Shown here one piece after another: positions 25,135 through 32,008 of a DNA stretch of 32,008 nt. Below the pieces are notes generated by a model. It was not told where the DNA came from and did no database searches. It was given only the letters and a program-made list of their open reading frames with translations. Source of the stretch: Loki-b32 sp964493385 (GTDB lineage Archaea; Asgardarchaeota; Lokiarchaeia; Sigyniarchaeales; SOKP01); contig CAZBNW010000016.1 of the NCBI GenBank assembly GCA_964493385.1, positions 1 to 32,008 on the forward strand, written 5' to 3'. Position 1 is the stretch's first letter. Each line of letters starts with the position of its first letter. Position numbers and translations under genes: made by a program.

Positions 25135-25711
25135 AGATTATAAATATTACTTAAGTTTCATTTGATATAGAAAATGTTGAAATTTGGGTTTTGTTTCAAA
25201 AATGCATTATATTAAATAACTAACCATTTAATAAAAATAGATCAGCGATAAACGTTAAATTTTTAAACATAGCAATTTTTAAATTAAGATTCTATAATAA
25301 TGCAAAGGGTTCTCAAGATCAGTTATTAATTTTTAACTGAAATCCTTTAAAGTTAAACATTTTTAGTGATCAAGAAATAGAATAAAAGTTTATTAAATTT
25401 TTTAAAATTTTTTAATTAAATTAAAATTTTGATATTTTTAGTGTCTGTTAATATATTTAATAAATTTATATTTTTTTGTAAAAAATTTTTAATAAAAATC
25501 TTGTTTGATAATTGATTTATACAAATAAATATGACTCTTTTTATAAATAAAGCAAAAATTGTTAATTTAAATTAGATATAATCGAAAAATTTATGAAAAA
25601 TCTAGAAATAATCATGAATTTACTTTAATAGAATAAAGATTGTTAATCTCCTTTCAGTTATTACAAAGTTAATTTAGTTATTTATTTAAATTGGGTATTT
25701 TGTAAATATTG
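25135..25711. other. Gene-free AT-rich interval
   Basis: This 577-base stretch lies between the ArsR-like and RHH genes, both of which point away from it. It is extremely AT-rich with many short A/T runs and has no open frame, tRNA-like fold or regular repeat array that I can support. Promoters for both genes are presumably here. Confidence 0.5.
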
Positions 25712-25746
25712 GAAATCACAATTATTAGAAATCACAATCATTATTA
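25712..25746. repeat. Tandem direct repeat upstream of the RHH-type gene
   Basis: GAAATCACAATTATTA (25712-25727) is followed directly by GAAATCACAATCATTATTA (25728-25746). The pair lies 78 bases before the start of the RHH-type protein. Adjacent direct repeats are typical binding sites for RHH proteins, so autoregulation is possible but unproven. Confidence 0.4.
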
Positions 25747-25823
25747 TACTAAAATTACTTATATTACATAAGTTATTAATTAAATACAAATATTACTAAC
25801 AAAATAATGAGAGGTAGCCATAA

Positions 25824-26495
25824 ATGAGTCAAAATCCTGATCAAAAATCCTCAAGAACAAAAGGATCCGTTTCAGATCGACATGATAAATTAAGAGATTC
25901 AACAAGTGTCATTACTGTTAGAATTGATGAGGATTTAAACCAAAATATAGAGAAAATTCGTTCTAAATTAGGTATTTCAAAGGCAGACTTTATTCGTAAA
26001 TATCTTAACATGTCAAAATATTTACTCCTTCAGAATAATTCATTAAAATCACTTAATGACCGAGACTTTATATTAATCAAAAAGAGTTTTCTTAGAAAAC
26101 TCATCGAAGGTATAGATGAGACAGAACAAATAAAAATAGGTTTGAAAACTGCTCGGTTTATTAATGATATTGCACGATTGCAGGGGCAAATTGATAATGT
26201 TGAATATAAATTGGATTTATGTGAACACTTAGGTTTTTTCACTAAGTTTATTGATGAAGAAAATTATATATTATTTTCAAAGAAATTTGGACCACGAAAA
26301 TTTATTGAAGCATTTGTTTACAAACTAATTAATTATGAACCTAAATTTAATTATGATACACGATTTACTGAAGAAATTATTAGCAGCCAAAGCAAGATTA
26401 GAACGTCGTATGAAAAATTGATTCAACCAGTTGAACGCTCATCATCCCATTATTCCTTTGAATTTGCTAAAATCCCTGAAGAAGAATCTGAATAA
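25824..26495 (+). CDS. RHH-type DNA-binding protein with an unknown C-terminal domain
   Basis: This 223-residue protein has an unstructured polar start, then a ribbon-helix-helix segment: SVITVRIDEDLNQNIEKIRS and LGISKADFIRKYLNM (residues 28-63). Residues 75-200 form an additional mixed domain (FGPRKFIEAFVYKLI and similar) that I do not recognise and that may sense a ligand or a partner. A GAGAGGT Shine-Dalgarno-like sequence lies about seven bases before the ATG. A tandem direct repeat sits upstream. Its 3' end is only eight bases from the 3' end of the convergent maltokinase-like gene. Confidence 0.75.
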   Translation: MSQNPDQKSSRTKGSVSDRHDKLRDSTSVITVRIDEDLNQNIEKIRSKLGISKADFIRKYLNMSKYLLLQNNSLKSLNDRDFILIKKSFLRKLIEGIDETEQIKIGLKTARFINDIARLQGQIDNVEYKLDLCEHLGFFTKFIDEENYILFSKKFGPRKFIEAFVYKLINYEPKFNYDTRFTEEIISSQSKIRTSYEKLIQPVERSSSHYSFEFAKIPEEESE

Positions 26496-26503
26496 AAAAA
26501 AAT

Positions 26504-28231
26504 TTAGAGTAAACTTTTATCTACAATTTCTTTTAATCCTAAAATGGGAACAATTATTTTATTCGGTCGGAATAAAATTTCATAATTTAATTCATGTAGA
26601 GCTCTTTCTATATAGAAATAGGTAATTAATATATAATGAGCGTTTAAATTTTTCAATATTTTTCCTATTAATGTTGATTCCCATATATTAAGAGTATTGA
26701 GAACTATATCAAGAACTTGTTTTAAAGGTCTAGCAGCTCTCCTGAAGAAAAGATTATAAAGAATTTCTTCTGGTACTTCATATTTATCTTTTCGAATAAT
26801 TTTTTCCTTGATAAACCTAAGTAAAGTGTTAAATTTTATATAACTTAAAGCTCTTAGAAATGAAGCTAAATCTTTTTCAACAGGAAACTTACCTTTTTTC
26901 TCTTCTAAAGAAAGTTCTGGATCACCTTCAAAATCTATAAAGTAAAAATTATAGTGACTATCAACTTTATTATATAGAATTTGCTCCATATGTAAATCTT
27001 GATGTACAGGTTGAATTCTAATTTCTGGTTCTTCATATTCTGTACGAAATCTTTCAATAATATCTTTAATATCTATAAGGATTGAACTTATTTTTGGTAA
27101 ATTGAAAAATGTACTTTCCGGTTGATCGGTCATATGGCTTAATAATTCTGAAATCATTGAATTCAATCTTTCTGTATAACTTTTAAGATATATTTTACTA
27201 TCAACTGATTCTAAATTATACTTTTTTTGGTCTGGGATAACTAAAGATCTATGCAAGCTGGTGATATAACTTCCTATCTCCGAGGAGACCCTTATAGTTT
27301 CTATACAACTCCCTTTAATTAATTGAGAGATGTTTGATTTCTCATTAAATTTAGAATAATCATTATTGACATCTATAAATACTGAGTTAATCATATTATT
27401 AAGTTCATTCCAGTATATGTCACCAACATTTCCAATATTGGGAACACTTTCGATTATTCCAATGCTTTCCTTATTGCGTACTTTAATTGTTCCATAAATT
27501 TTCGGTGCGCTCGGAAATTTGTTTTTAACCAAAACATATAATGTAGAAGGTTCTAAACTTACAGAATAATCCTTATAAGATTTCAATACATAAGAAATTG
27601 GTTTTTGGCCTGGAGCCCTTTTATTAGATATGTTTAATGAAAATAAGATATTGGTAGTATTTCCTTTACCTAGTTGATTTATTGAAAGTTCGTATCGATC
27701 TGGGTATAATCCTGCTTCTATTAAGTTCTGTACTTTTTTCATGTTAGTTTCATCTTCAAATTGTTTACTATAAAGTGTCAATTCCAAGTCCATAGATGGA
27801 AATTTTTCTGAGATTCCCGCATCAAATAACATTTTCTTCCAGAAAAAAAGACAAAACTCCGCCTCCAATAAGTTGAGTGTAATAATTTTCTGTTCATTCT
27901 CGAGTGTCATAGCTAACTTTTTGCTAAATGTGTTTTCAGTAAGTTTTAATATATTGGAACGTGTTTTTTCACCAGGATCTAAAATTTCTTCAATTTTTTC
28001 ATAATAGATTAAAGGAAGAAAATAAGTCTTAGAGTAATCAGTAGTCTTTACTTCAATTATTGTCAGAAAAATTCTTCCTGCGATGATTTCAAAATACTGT
28101 AGTAATATATCAAACTCTAAATTTGAAAGAGCTGATTTATCACCAAACCATCTTCTTGAAAGAAGCCATCCTTTAAACTCGTTGGAATTACATATTCCTT
28201 GAATCACATTTTTATCAAAATAATTTATCAT
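26504..28231 (-). CDS. Maltokinase-like protein
   Basis: This protein of about 575 residues resembles maltokinase, which uses ATP to make maltose 1-phosphate. Using residue numbers from the upstream TTG, the signatures are LSRRWFGDKS (27-36), the nucleotide-loop-like QLGKGNTTN (189-197), the catalytic segment HQDLHMEQIL (413-422) and IDFEGDPE (435-442), followed by KDLASFLRALSY. These match the maltokinase/aminoglycoside-kinase fold. I placed the start at the ATG at 28231; a TTG three codons upstream (28240) is also possible. No trehalose synthase or GlgE partner is nearby, so the product may feed another route, or the acceptor may be a different sugar. The gene is convergent with the RHH-type gene. 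Confidence 0.75.
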   Translation of the reverse strand: MINYFDKNVIQGICNSNEFKGWLLSRRWFGDKSALSNLEFDILLQYFEIIAGRIFLTIIEVKTTDYSKTYFLPLIYYEKIEEILDPGEKTRSNILKLTENTFSKKLAMTLENEQKIITLNLLEAEFCLFFWKKMLFDAGISEKFPSMDLELTLYSKQFEDETNMKKVQNLIEAGLYPDRYELSINQLGKGNTTNILFSLNISNKRAPGQKPISYVLKSYKDYSVSLEPSTLYVLVKNKFPSAPKIYGTIKVRNKESIGIIESVPNIGNVGDIYWNELNNMINSVFIDVNNDYSKFNEKSNISQLIKGSCIETIRVSSEIGSYITSLHRSLVIPDQKKYNLESVDSKIYLKSYTERLNSMISELLSHMTDQPESTFFNLPKISSILIDIKDIIERFRTEYEEPEIRIQPVHQDLHMEQILYNKVDSHYNFYFIDFEGDPELSLEEKKGKFPVEKDLASFLRALSYIKFNTLLRFIKEKIIRKDKYEVPEEILYNLFFRRAARPLKQVLDIVLNTLNIWESTLIGKILKNLNAHYILITYFYIERALHELNYEILFRPNKIIVPILGLKEIVDKSLL

Positions 28232-28400
28232 AAAAACCAATAATCTTTTATAAGTAAAAATTTTTTACATATATTTAACCACCAAAAAAGCATGAAAAAG
28301 TGAATTCCCAAATATGAGTGAAATCAGTATTCATCAACCTTTTTTTGTTTTAATAATCCGCAAAATCTTCAAGATTTTCTAATTTGAGCCTACTTTTTTA

Positions 28401-28424
28401 GGAGGGGGCACCACGGGGGAGGGA
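28401..28424. other. Isolated G-rich tract
   Basis: GGAGGGGGCACCACGGGGGA (28401-28420) plus GGG forms a G-rich island in an AT-rich genome. It contains four runs of at least two G, so a weak G-quadruplex is possible. It lies in the 356-base gap between the maltokinase-like and ketopantoate reductase genes, next to a gene fragment, and could mark the edge of inserted DNA. Confidence 0.35.
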
Positions 28425-28470
28425 GATAATTGAGAGAGGAAAAGAAATTATACAAATAGGAAGAGAAAAT

Positions 28471-28584
28471 TTATTGAGTAAAAATCTCATTGATCACCGT
28501 TTTAAGGGCGGGTGGCTTATCGAGTTCTAACATCTCACAGGTTTTAACTGACTTATTCAAAGCTTCCCAAATTTCCGCAAATCT
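28471..28584 (-). pseudogene. Gene fragment of unknown origin
   Basis: A 37-codon frame on the minus strand reads RFAEIWEALNKSVKT and ends LKTVINEIFTQ before a TAA stop. It has no start and is preceded by stops in the same frame. Codon composition is less AT-biased than in nearby genes. It looks like the C-terminal end of a helical protein, perhaps from a transposase or other mobile gene, but I do not recognise the family. Confidence 0.3.
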
Positions 28585-28596
28585 CTAAGCAATACA

Positions 28597-29559
28597 TTAT
28601 TTACTTATCTTATAAATTGAAGCTGTTATTGGTGTGGGGACTCCTAATTCTTTTCCCATTCTGATAATGGTACCTCCGAATAAGTCTCCTTCGTTTATTT
28701 TTCCTTTTTCTACATCTCTTTGATATGAAGTTTTAGCATCTACGTCTTTCAATAATTCAATTATATCTTCTATTAAATTATCAGAAAGTTTAATCCCTTT
28801 TCTTTCAGCAATTAAAATTATTTCACTCATAACTTTCTTTAATGTAATGCTTGAAACCTTGTCATGTATTACTCCACCTATTGTCTTACCAGTGTGGGCA
28901 GTAACTAATGCAAAAGCTGCAACTAAAACAAATTTTTCCCAAAGAGCGGGATAAGGGTCGTCTCTCCAATTAAAAATAATCTCCATTTTTTTAAAAAAAT
29001 TAATAATTATTTTGGGATTAAAATTTGGATACTTGGGATCCAATCCACTATAAAAATAACCAGCAGTCTTAGACATTTGATGGACGATGAAACCTGGTTT
29101 TTCAATGTGTGATACTACGTAAACACATGAGGGAAGTACAATACCTTTTTTTAGATTCTTCCTAATTCTTTCGTTAATATCGATACCATTCATTAGAGGT
29201 ATGATAATTGTTTTATCAGATAATTTTTCTTTTAATAAGTAAATTAAATCGTCTAAATCATAACTCTTTACACAAATTAGGCATAAATCTGGCATTGGAA
29301 TTTCATTGATATCATCTGAAGCTAAAGTTGGTTTACAGAGTAGTTCTTCTCCGCTTGAACTATTTAATTTTAAACCGTTCTTTTTAATTTCTTCTAAATG
29401 CAGTCCGCGAGCAAGAAAATATATATTGTATTTTTTTTCATTTAATTGAGTTATTTTATGAGCAATTTTGCCCCCAAAATACCCACCAACCCCTCCTAAA
29501 CCGCAAACCAAGATATTTTTAATGTTTTCAGACATATTAATCCCTACAAACTTAATCAT
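28597..29559 (-). CDS. panE: 2-dehydropantoate 2-reductase (ketopantoate reductase) family
   Basis: This 320-residue enzyme resembles PanE/ApbA, which reduces ketopantoate to pantoate with NADPH in coenzyme A synthesis. The N-terminal CGLGGVGGYFGGKI contains the nucleotide-binding GxGxxG. LICVKSYD and PLMNGID match the conserved central segments, and the Lys-containing WEKFVLVAAF segment matches the C-terminal domain. The first ATG gives a lead-in of eight residues; the second Met (MSENIKNILV) is an equally good start. Archaea often use other pantoate routes, and paralogues of this family act on different 2-keto acids, so the substrate is uncertain. Confidence 0.8.
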   Translation of the reverse strand: MIKFVGINMSENIKNILVCGLGGVGGYFGGKIAHKITQLNEKKYNIYFLARGLHLEEIKKNGLKLNSSSGEELLCKPTLASDDINEIPMPDLCLICVKSYDLDDLIYLLKEKLSDKTIIIPLMNGIDINERIRKNLKKGIVLPSCVYVVSHIEKPGFIVHQMSKTAGYFYSGLDPKYPNFNPKIIINFFKKMEIIFNWRDDPYPALWEKFVLVAAFALVTAHTGKTIGGVIHDKVSSITLKKVMSEIILIAERKGIKLSDNLIEDIIELLKDVDAKTSYQRDVEKGKINEGDLFGGTIIRMGKELGVPTPITASIYKISK

Positions 29560-29720
29560 TAGTTAAGAAATTTTAATATATTAAATTTTCTTACTATTTT
29601 TTTTTGTTTAATTCTAAACAAGAAAATTGAAAGTAAAAAAAAATTACAGTAAAAAAATTGTAAATTCGACCATTACATATGAGAGTAATTAAAATTCTTC
29701 GTTCTTACTATTTTCAAAGG

Positions 29721-30656
29721 AATTTTCATTGAAATAAGATGCTGAATTTACCTTCTGTAATTTTATTTTTAGCTTATTTTCAATTCTTAATTTTAGAACT
29801 TCAGGAAATTATTTCATCTTTGTGTTTTCTTGCTGAATATGATGTAAAAAATTATTCCAATTATTGCTAAAGCTGAGAAGAAGAGTGCTAAGCTGATATA
29901 GAATGGAATTTCATAATTAATGCGAGGTATAATATAATGGTTGAAGAATACAGATTTTGTAATCTTTTCTGTTTTAATAATATGATAGGGGTGGGTTAAT
30001 GCTGGTAATACAATATCATATTTTCCAGGGCTGCTTTCTCCAACGTTAATATTAATTTGGCTATCAAATTCAACAATCTCAGTTATCTCAATTGAATAAC
30101 CTGAACTTGGTTTCATTCCAAAGTAGGAAGCTATAACTGTATTCTCAGTAAAATTAATAGTGGGTACATCCGGTACAGGCACCTGGTTTGAGAATGTAAG
30201 AGTCCATAATTCCACCCACTCCTGCTGATTGTATATTACATAATCTGTTTTGTTACTATGATTTGACCATGGTCCTTTATCAATTGTCTCAAAATCTAGT
30301 TGTTCTCCTACTCCGTTACTTGATATAATGCAAATATTTCCAGTAATGTTAATTATTAAGAAGCTGATAAAGGTCATGGCGTAAGTGATTCTCATTTCAA
30401 TTTGCTTAAAGATGGTTATCTATTTAAATATTATTGGGGAAACTAAATGAATTGATAATAATATGAAAAAATAAGGATTGTAAACATTTGATGATGACGC
30501 TCAGATGTTAGCTGAACAAAAATTCTTTCTTCTTTTGTTTTTAGTTAATTTTTTGATTTTTATTATTTCTTAAGTATTGAAATTTTTATTAAATTCATAG
30601 TTTTACTTCAGTTTTTTCATGAAATTTTCATTGAAATCAGACTCTGAATTTACCTT
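29721..30656. repeat. Imperfect direct repeat flanking the PrcB-like gene
   Basis: AATTTTCATTGAAATAAGAT and the following 14 bases (29721-29754) match 30623-30656 at 31 of 34 positions in the same orientation. The second copy is part of a short open frame at 30619; the first has a stop in that frame and looks decayed. The PrcB-like gene lies between. A segmental duplication or residues of an insertion are possible. Confidence 0.45.
29814..30395 (-). CDS. Secreted, membrane-anchored PrcB-like domain protein
   Basis: This 193-residue protein starts with a hydrophobic signal-like helix (MTFISFLIINITGNI, residues 7-21). Residues 45-150 resemble the PrcB C-terminal domain: ENTVIASYFGMKPSSGYSIE, followed by a strand-rich part ending HPYHIIKT. 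A single membrane helix (ISLALFFSALAIIGIIFYII) and a short Lys/Arg tail end the protein. The predicted topology puts the domain outside with the tail inside. PrcB-like domains were first described beside bacterial surface proteases, but no protease is visible here. Several N-x-S/T sequons suggest glycosylation as in archaeal surface proteins. Confidence 0.75.
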   Translation of the reverse strand: MRITYAMTFISFLIINITGNICIISSNGVGEQLDFETIDKGPWSNHSNKTDYVIYNQQEWVELWTLTFSNQVPVPDVPTINFTENTVIASYFGMKPSSGYSIEITEIVEFDSQININVGESSPGKYDIVLPALTHPYHIIKTEKITKSVFFNHYIIPRINYEIPFYISLALFFSALAIIGIIFYIIFSKKTQR

Positions 30657-30759
30657 TCCAGAGGAATATGATGAATATTATACCTACTATGTAGAATATG
30701 CTAAAAATATCAGATCAAGGAGAAACTTACCTTATCAACAGATAATGTGTTCAAAATGA
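30619..30759 (+). CDS. Possible small protein, 46 residues
   Basis: From an ATG at 30619 a 46-codon frame opens MKFSLKSDSEF and continues with an acidic, Tyr-rich segment (PEEYDEYYTYYVEYAKN) and a basic tail. The Tyr/Glu pattern looks protein-like rather than random. Its first 12 codons recur in damaged form at 29721-29754. There is no clear ribosome-binding site and no known family. It could be a real small gene or a fragment of a longer one. Confidence 0.3.
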   Translation: MKFSLKSDSEFTFPEEYDEYYTYYVEYAKNIRSRRNLPYQQIMCSK

Positions 30760-30799
30760 TTATTATTTCGTACGTTTTCATCCTCTATGGAATTTTTAA

Positions 30800-31303
30800 T
30801 CATAATTCAGGGATTTTTTCTAATAAAATCTTATCAAACTTACTTAATACAGAAAATATTAAATCCTGCTCTTTAAAGATAAGTTCAAAATCTAATGGGA
30901 TCTTGTCTCCTAATTTGAGACGCGAATCTTTAATTTTAGACAAGTATATTGATGATACAGTTCCATCCCCATGAATATAGGCATTCCTCAGTTGTTTAAA
31001 CTCATCAAGTTCATTAATAACACTTTGATCTAATTCTACCTTAAAACCATAAGGTTTTTCTGATATAAGTTCAAAAAATTTAACAAAGTCATTTCTTAGT
31101 AGTTGCTCTGTAACTGCTTCAGCTTTTTCTTGTAAAATTAAATCGAAATCCTTGTTTTTCTCTATAATTTGTTTTATTGTTATAGTTTTTTCTTTAAGTG
31201 AATCGGGATATTTCAATATGAGGGATTTGATACCACTAAATAAATATTGTTCAAATTCACTATAAAGAAAGAGAAGATGAAACCTGTTAAAAAAATCTCT
31301 CAA
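30800..31303 (-). CDS. HEPN-domain ribonuclease-like protein
   Basis: This 167-residue protein has a HEPN-type helical fold with the catalytic motif R106-x4-H111 in LRNAYIHGDG, which is the RNase signature of the superfamily. The N-terminal segment FHLLFLYSEFEQYLFSG matches the first helices of HEPN proteins of the RiboL-PSP/MAE_28990 type seen in defence systems. The start is TTG; an in-frame ATG is absent, and a T-run just inside the gene could hide a frameshift from an upstream frame. No MNT-type antitoxin or nuclease partner is visible; a small open frame (30619-30759) ends 41 bases away on the opposite strand. A defence or toxin role is inferred. Confidence 0.65.
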   Translation of the reverse strand: MRDFFNRFHLLFLYSEFEQYLFSGIKSLILKYPDSLKEKTITIKQIIEKNKDFDLILQEKAEAVTEQLLRNDFVKFFELISEKPYGFKVELDQSVINELDEFKQLRNAYIHGDGTVSSIYLSKIKDSRLKLGDKIPLDFELIFKEQDLIFSVLSKFDKILLEKIPEL

Positions 31304-31468
31304 ATTTTTGTTGATACTTCAATTTTTTATCGATTCAAGATGAATCGTATAAGTATTTAATTCACGTTAGTTTATCTTGAATTTCGATGGTAAAATAAAA
31401 TTTGTTATTGTCTTTTAAATGAATATGAGTTGTAAAGTAAATGTCACATAGCATAGATGAATTTATAA

Positions 31469-31660
31469 ACTCAGGATGATTACAATGATTATGAGCAAAC
31501 TCAAAAAAGAGTTTGCGTCGAAGAAAAGGAATTAATAAAAAGGTTTGGAGAATCTTATAAAGACTATAGGAATAATACGAGAGCTTTCTTTGTAAAAATG
31601 AAAGATATAGGTAAACTTCTCTCTTTTATCTTGGGAAAGGATGAAAAATACGGGAAATAG
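31469..31660 (+). pseudogene. C-terminal relic of an isoprenylcysteine methyltransferase-like protein
   Basis: The frame ending at the TAG of 31658-31660 reads EEKELIKRFGESYKDYRNN then KMKDIGKLLSF, which matches the conserved C-terminal tail of ICMT/PEMT-type membrane methyltransferases, where a Glu-Glu-x-x-Leu segment is followed by FG-x-x-Y-x-x-Y. There is no start codon upstream in frame and the membrane helices that should precede it are missing. It is therefore probably a decayed gene end. Confidence 0.45.
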
Positions 31661-31815
31661 ATACTCATAATCATTTCGAGAAATAAGCCGTAGTGTATTA
31701 TCCTATAGATGTGAGTTTCTAAAATCTTATATAAATTCAGTTAGACTAGATTATCTTCGATTAAAATTGTGTATTCCTAAAATTAAAATATAAAAAAGTA
31801 AAAAAAAGGTAATAA

Positions 31816-32008
31816 TTATTTCTTTTCTCTTAAATTTGTTCTATCTTTTAGATCTAAACTCTCTTCTTGAATCTTTTCTTGAATACTTTTACCCTTTGGT
31901 TTAATTCTTGTCTCATATGATTTAATACGTTTTTCCATTACATCAAGCTTTTCTTTCAAGGATTGATTTGATCTGAATATTAAAAAGGCTAAACCGACAA
32001 GACCACCT
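31816..32008 (-). CDS. 3' end of a clipped gene: membrane helix plus coiled coil
   Basis: Read on the minus strand from the right edge, this frame gives a hydrophobic Gly/Leu segment (GGLVGLAFLIF), then about 50 charged residues rich in Lys and Glu with a heptad-like pattern, ending in a Lys-rich tail before TAA. It should be a membrane-anchored protein with a cytoplasmic coiled coil, but the start and most of the protein are outside the window. Confidence 0.55.
   Translation of the reverse strand, partial: GGLVGLAFLIFRSNQSLKEKLDVMEKRIKSYETRIKPKGKSIQEKIQEESLDLKDRTNLREKK

Noticed and set aside
25014..25823. CRISPR array or replication origin in the AT-rich gap
   Set aside because: There are only two adjacent short repeat units, no regular spacer pattern and no origin-binding gene next to it.
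30747..30974. 75-codon open frame on the plus strand
   Set aside because: It mostly overlaps the HEPN gene antisense and shows no own family features.
31280..31340. Frameshift in the T-run at the start of the HEPN gene, joining an upstream frame
   Set aside because: The upstream frame is only about a dozen codons before a stop, too short to tell a real frameshift from chance.
1..32008. tRNA or rRNA genes
   Set aside because: No GC-rich stretch with a T-arm-like GTTCGAATC sequence in a fold-competent setting was found in the non-coding gaps.

Overview
The window looks like a chromosomal segment from an Asgard archaeon, probably Lokiarchaeia-like. It is very AT-rich. Several starts sit directly behind TATA-like boxes as in leaderless archaeal transcripts, and TTG starts are common. 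The gene set also fits: an archaeal-type CO dehydrogenase alpha subunit (CdhA), an MtrH-like methyltransferase, and proteins of eukaryotic-signature type. The latter are an Arf-like GTPase fused to a roadblock-like domain, a second GTPase with a longin-like N-terminus, a V4R/TRAPP-like protein, a vWA plus zinc-finger protein resembling TFIIH p44/Ssl1, and a helical-repeat protein resembling alpha-SNAP. The taxonomic call is inference from content; no rRNA or tRNA gene is present.

Layout. Positions 1-5135 hold minus-strand genes: a clipped gene, a UxaE-type tagaturonate epimerase, a zinc-ribbon membrane protein, a sugar-nucleotidyltransferase, a GalT-like protein, and a small ribbon-helix-helix (RHH) regulator with an inverted repeat upstream. 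A 2-hydroxyacid dehydrogenase follows. Positions 6840-10181 carry three plus-strand genes: a Trp-repeat/zinc-ribbon protein, the longin-like GTPase and the V4R protein. After a DUF1295 membrane enzyme comes cdhA, unaccompanied by other ACDS genes but followed by a small His-containing helical protein.

Positions 14261-17179 form the most eukaryote-like part. A helix-hairpin-helix/Arf/roadblock GTPase is divergent from the p44-like vWA/zinc-finger gene, and a small protein follows the latter. MtrH-like and SNAP/TPR-like genes come next.

Positions 19627-22644 look like a footprint of gene invasion. A complete radical SAM gene is preceded by a GIY-YIG endonuclease gene. Beyond that lies a truncated second copy of the radical SAM 5' end, broken just before the codons for the iron-sulfur cysteines. 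The rest holds a B12-binding radical SAM gene, an ArsR-like and an RHH-type regulator with repeats upstream, a maltokinase-like gene, a ketopantoate reductase, a PrcB-like secreted protein, a HEPN ribonuclease-like protein, decayed fragments and a clipped gene at the right edge.

The most promising observations are the p44-like protein, the HhH-Arf-roadblock fusion beside it, the longin-GTPase/V4R neighbourhood, and the duplicated radical SAM 5' end around the GIY-YIG gene. Family calls come from motif recognition by eye; no search or structure prediction was run.
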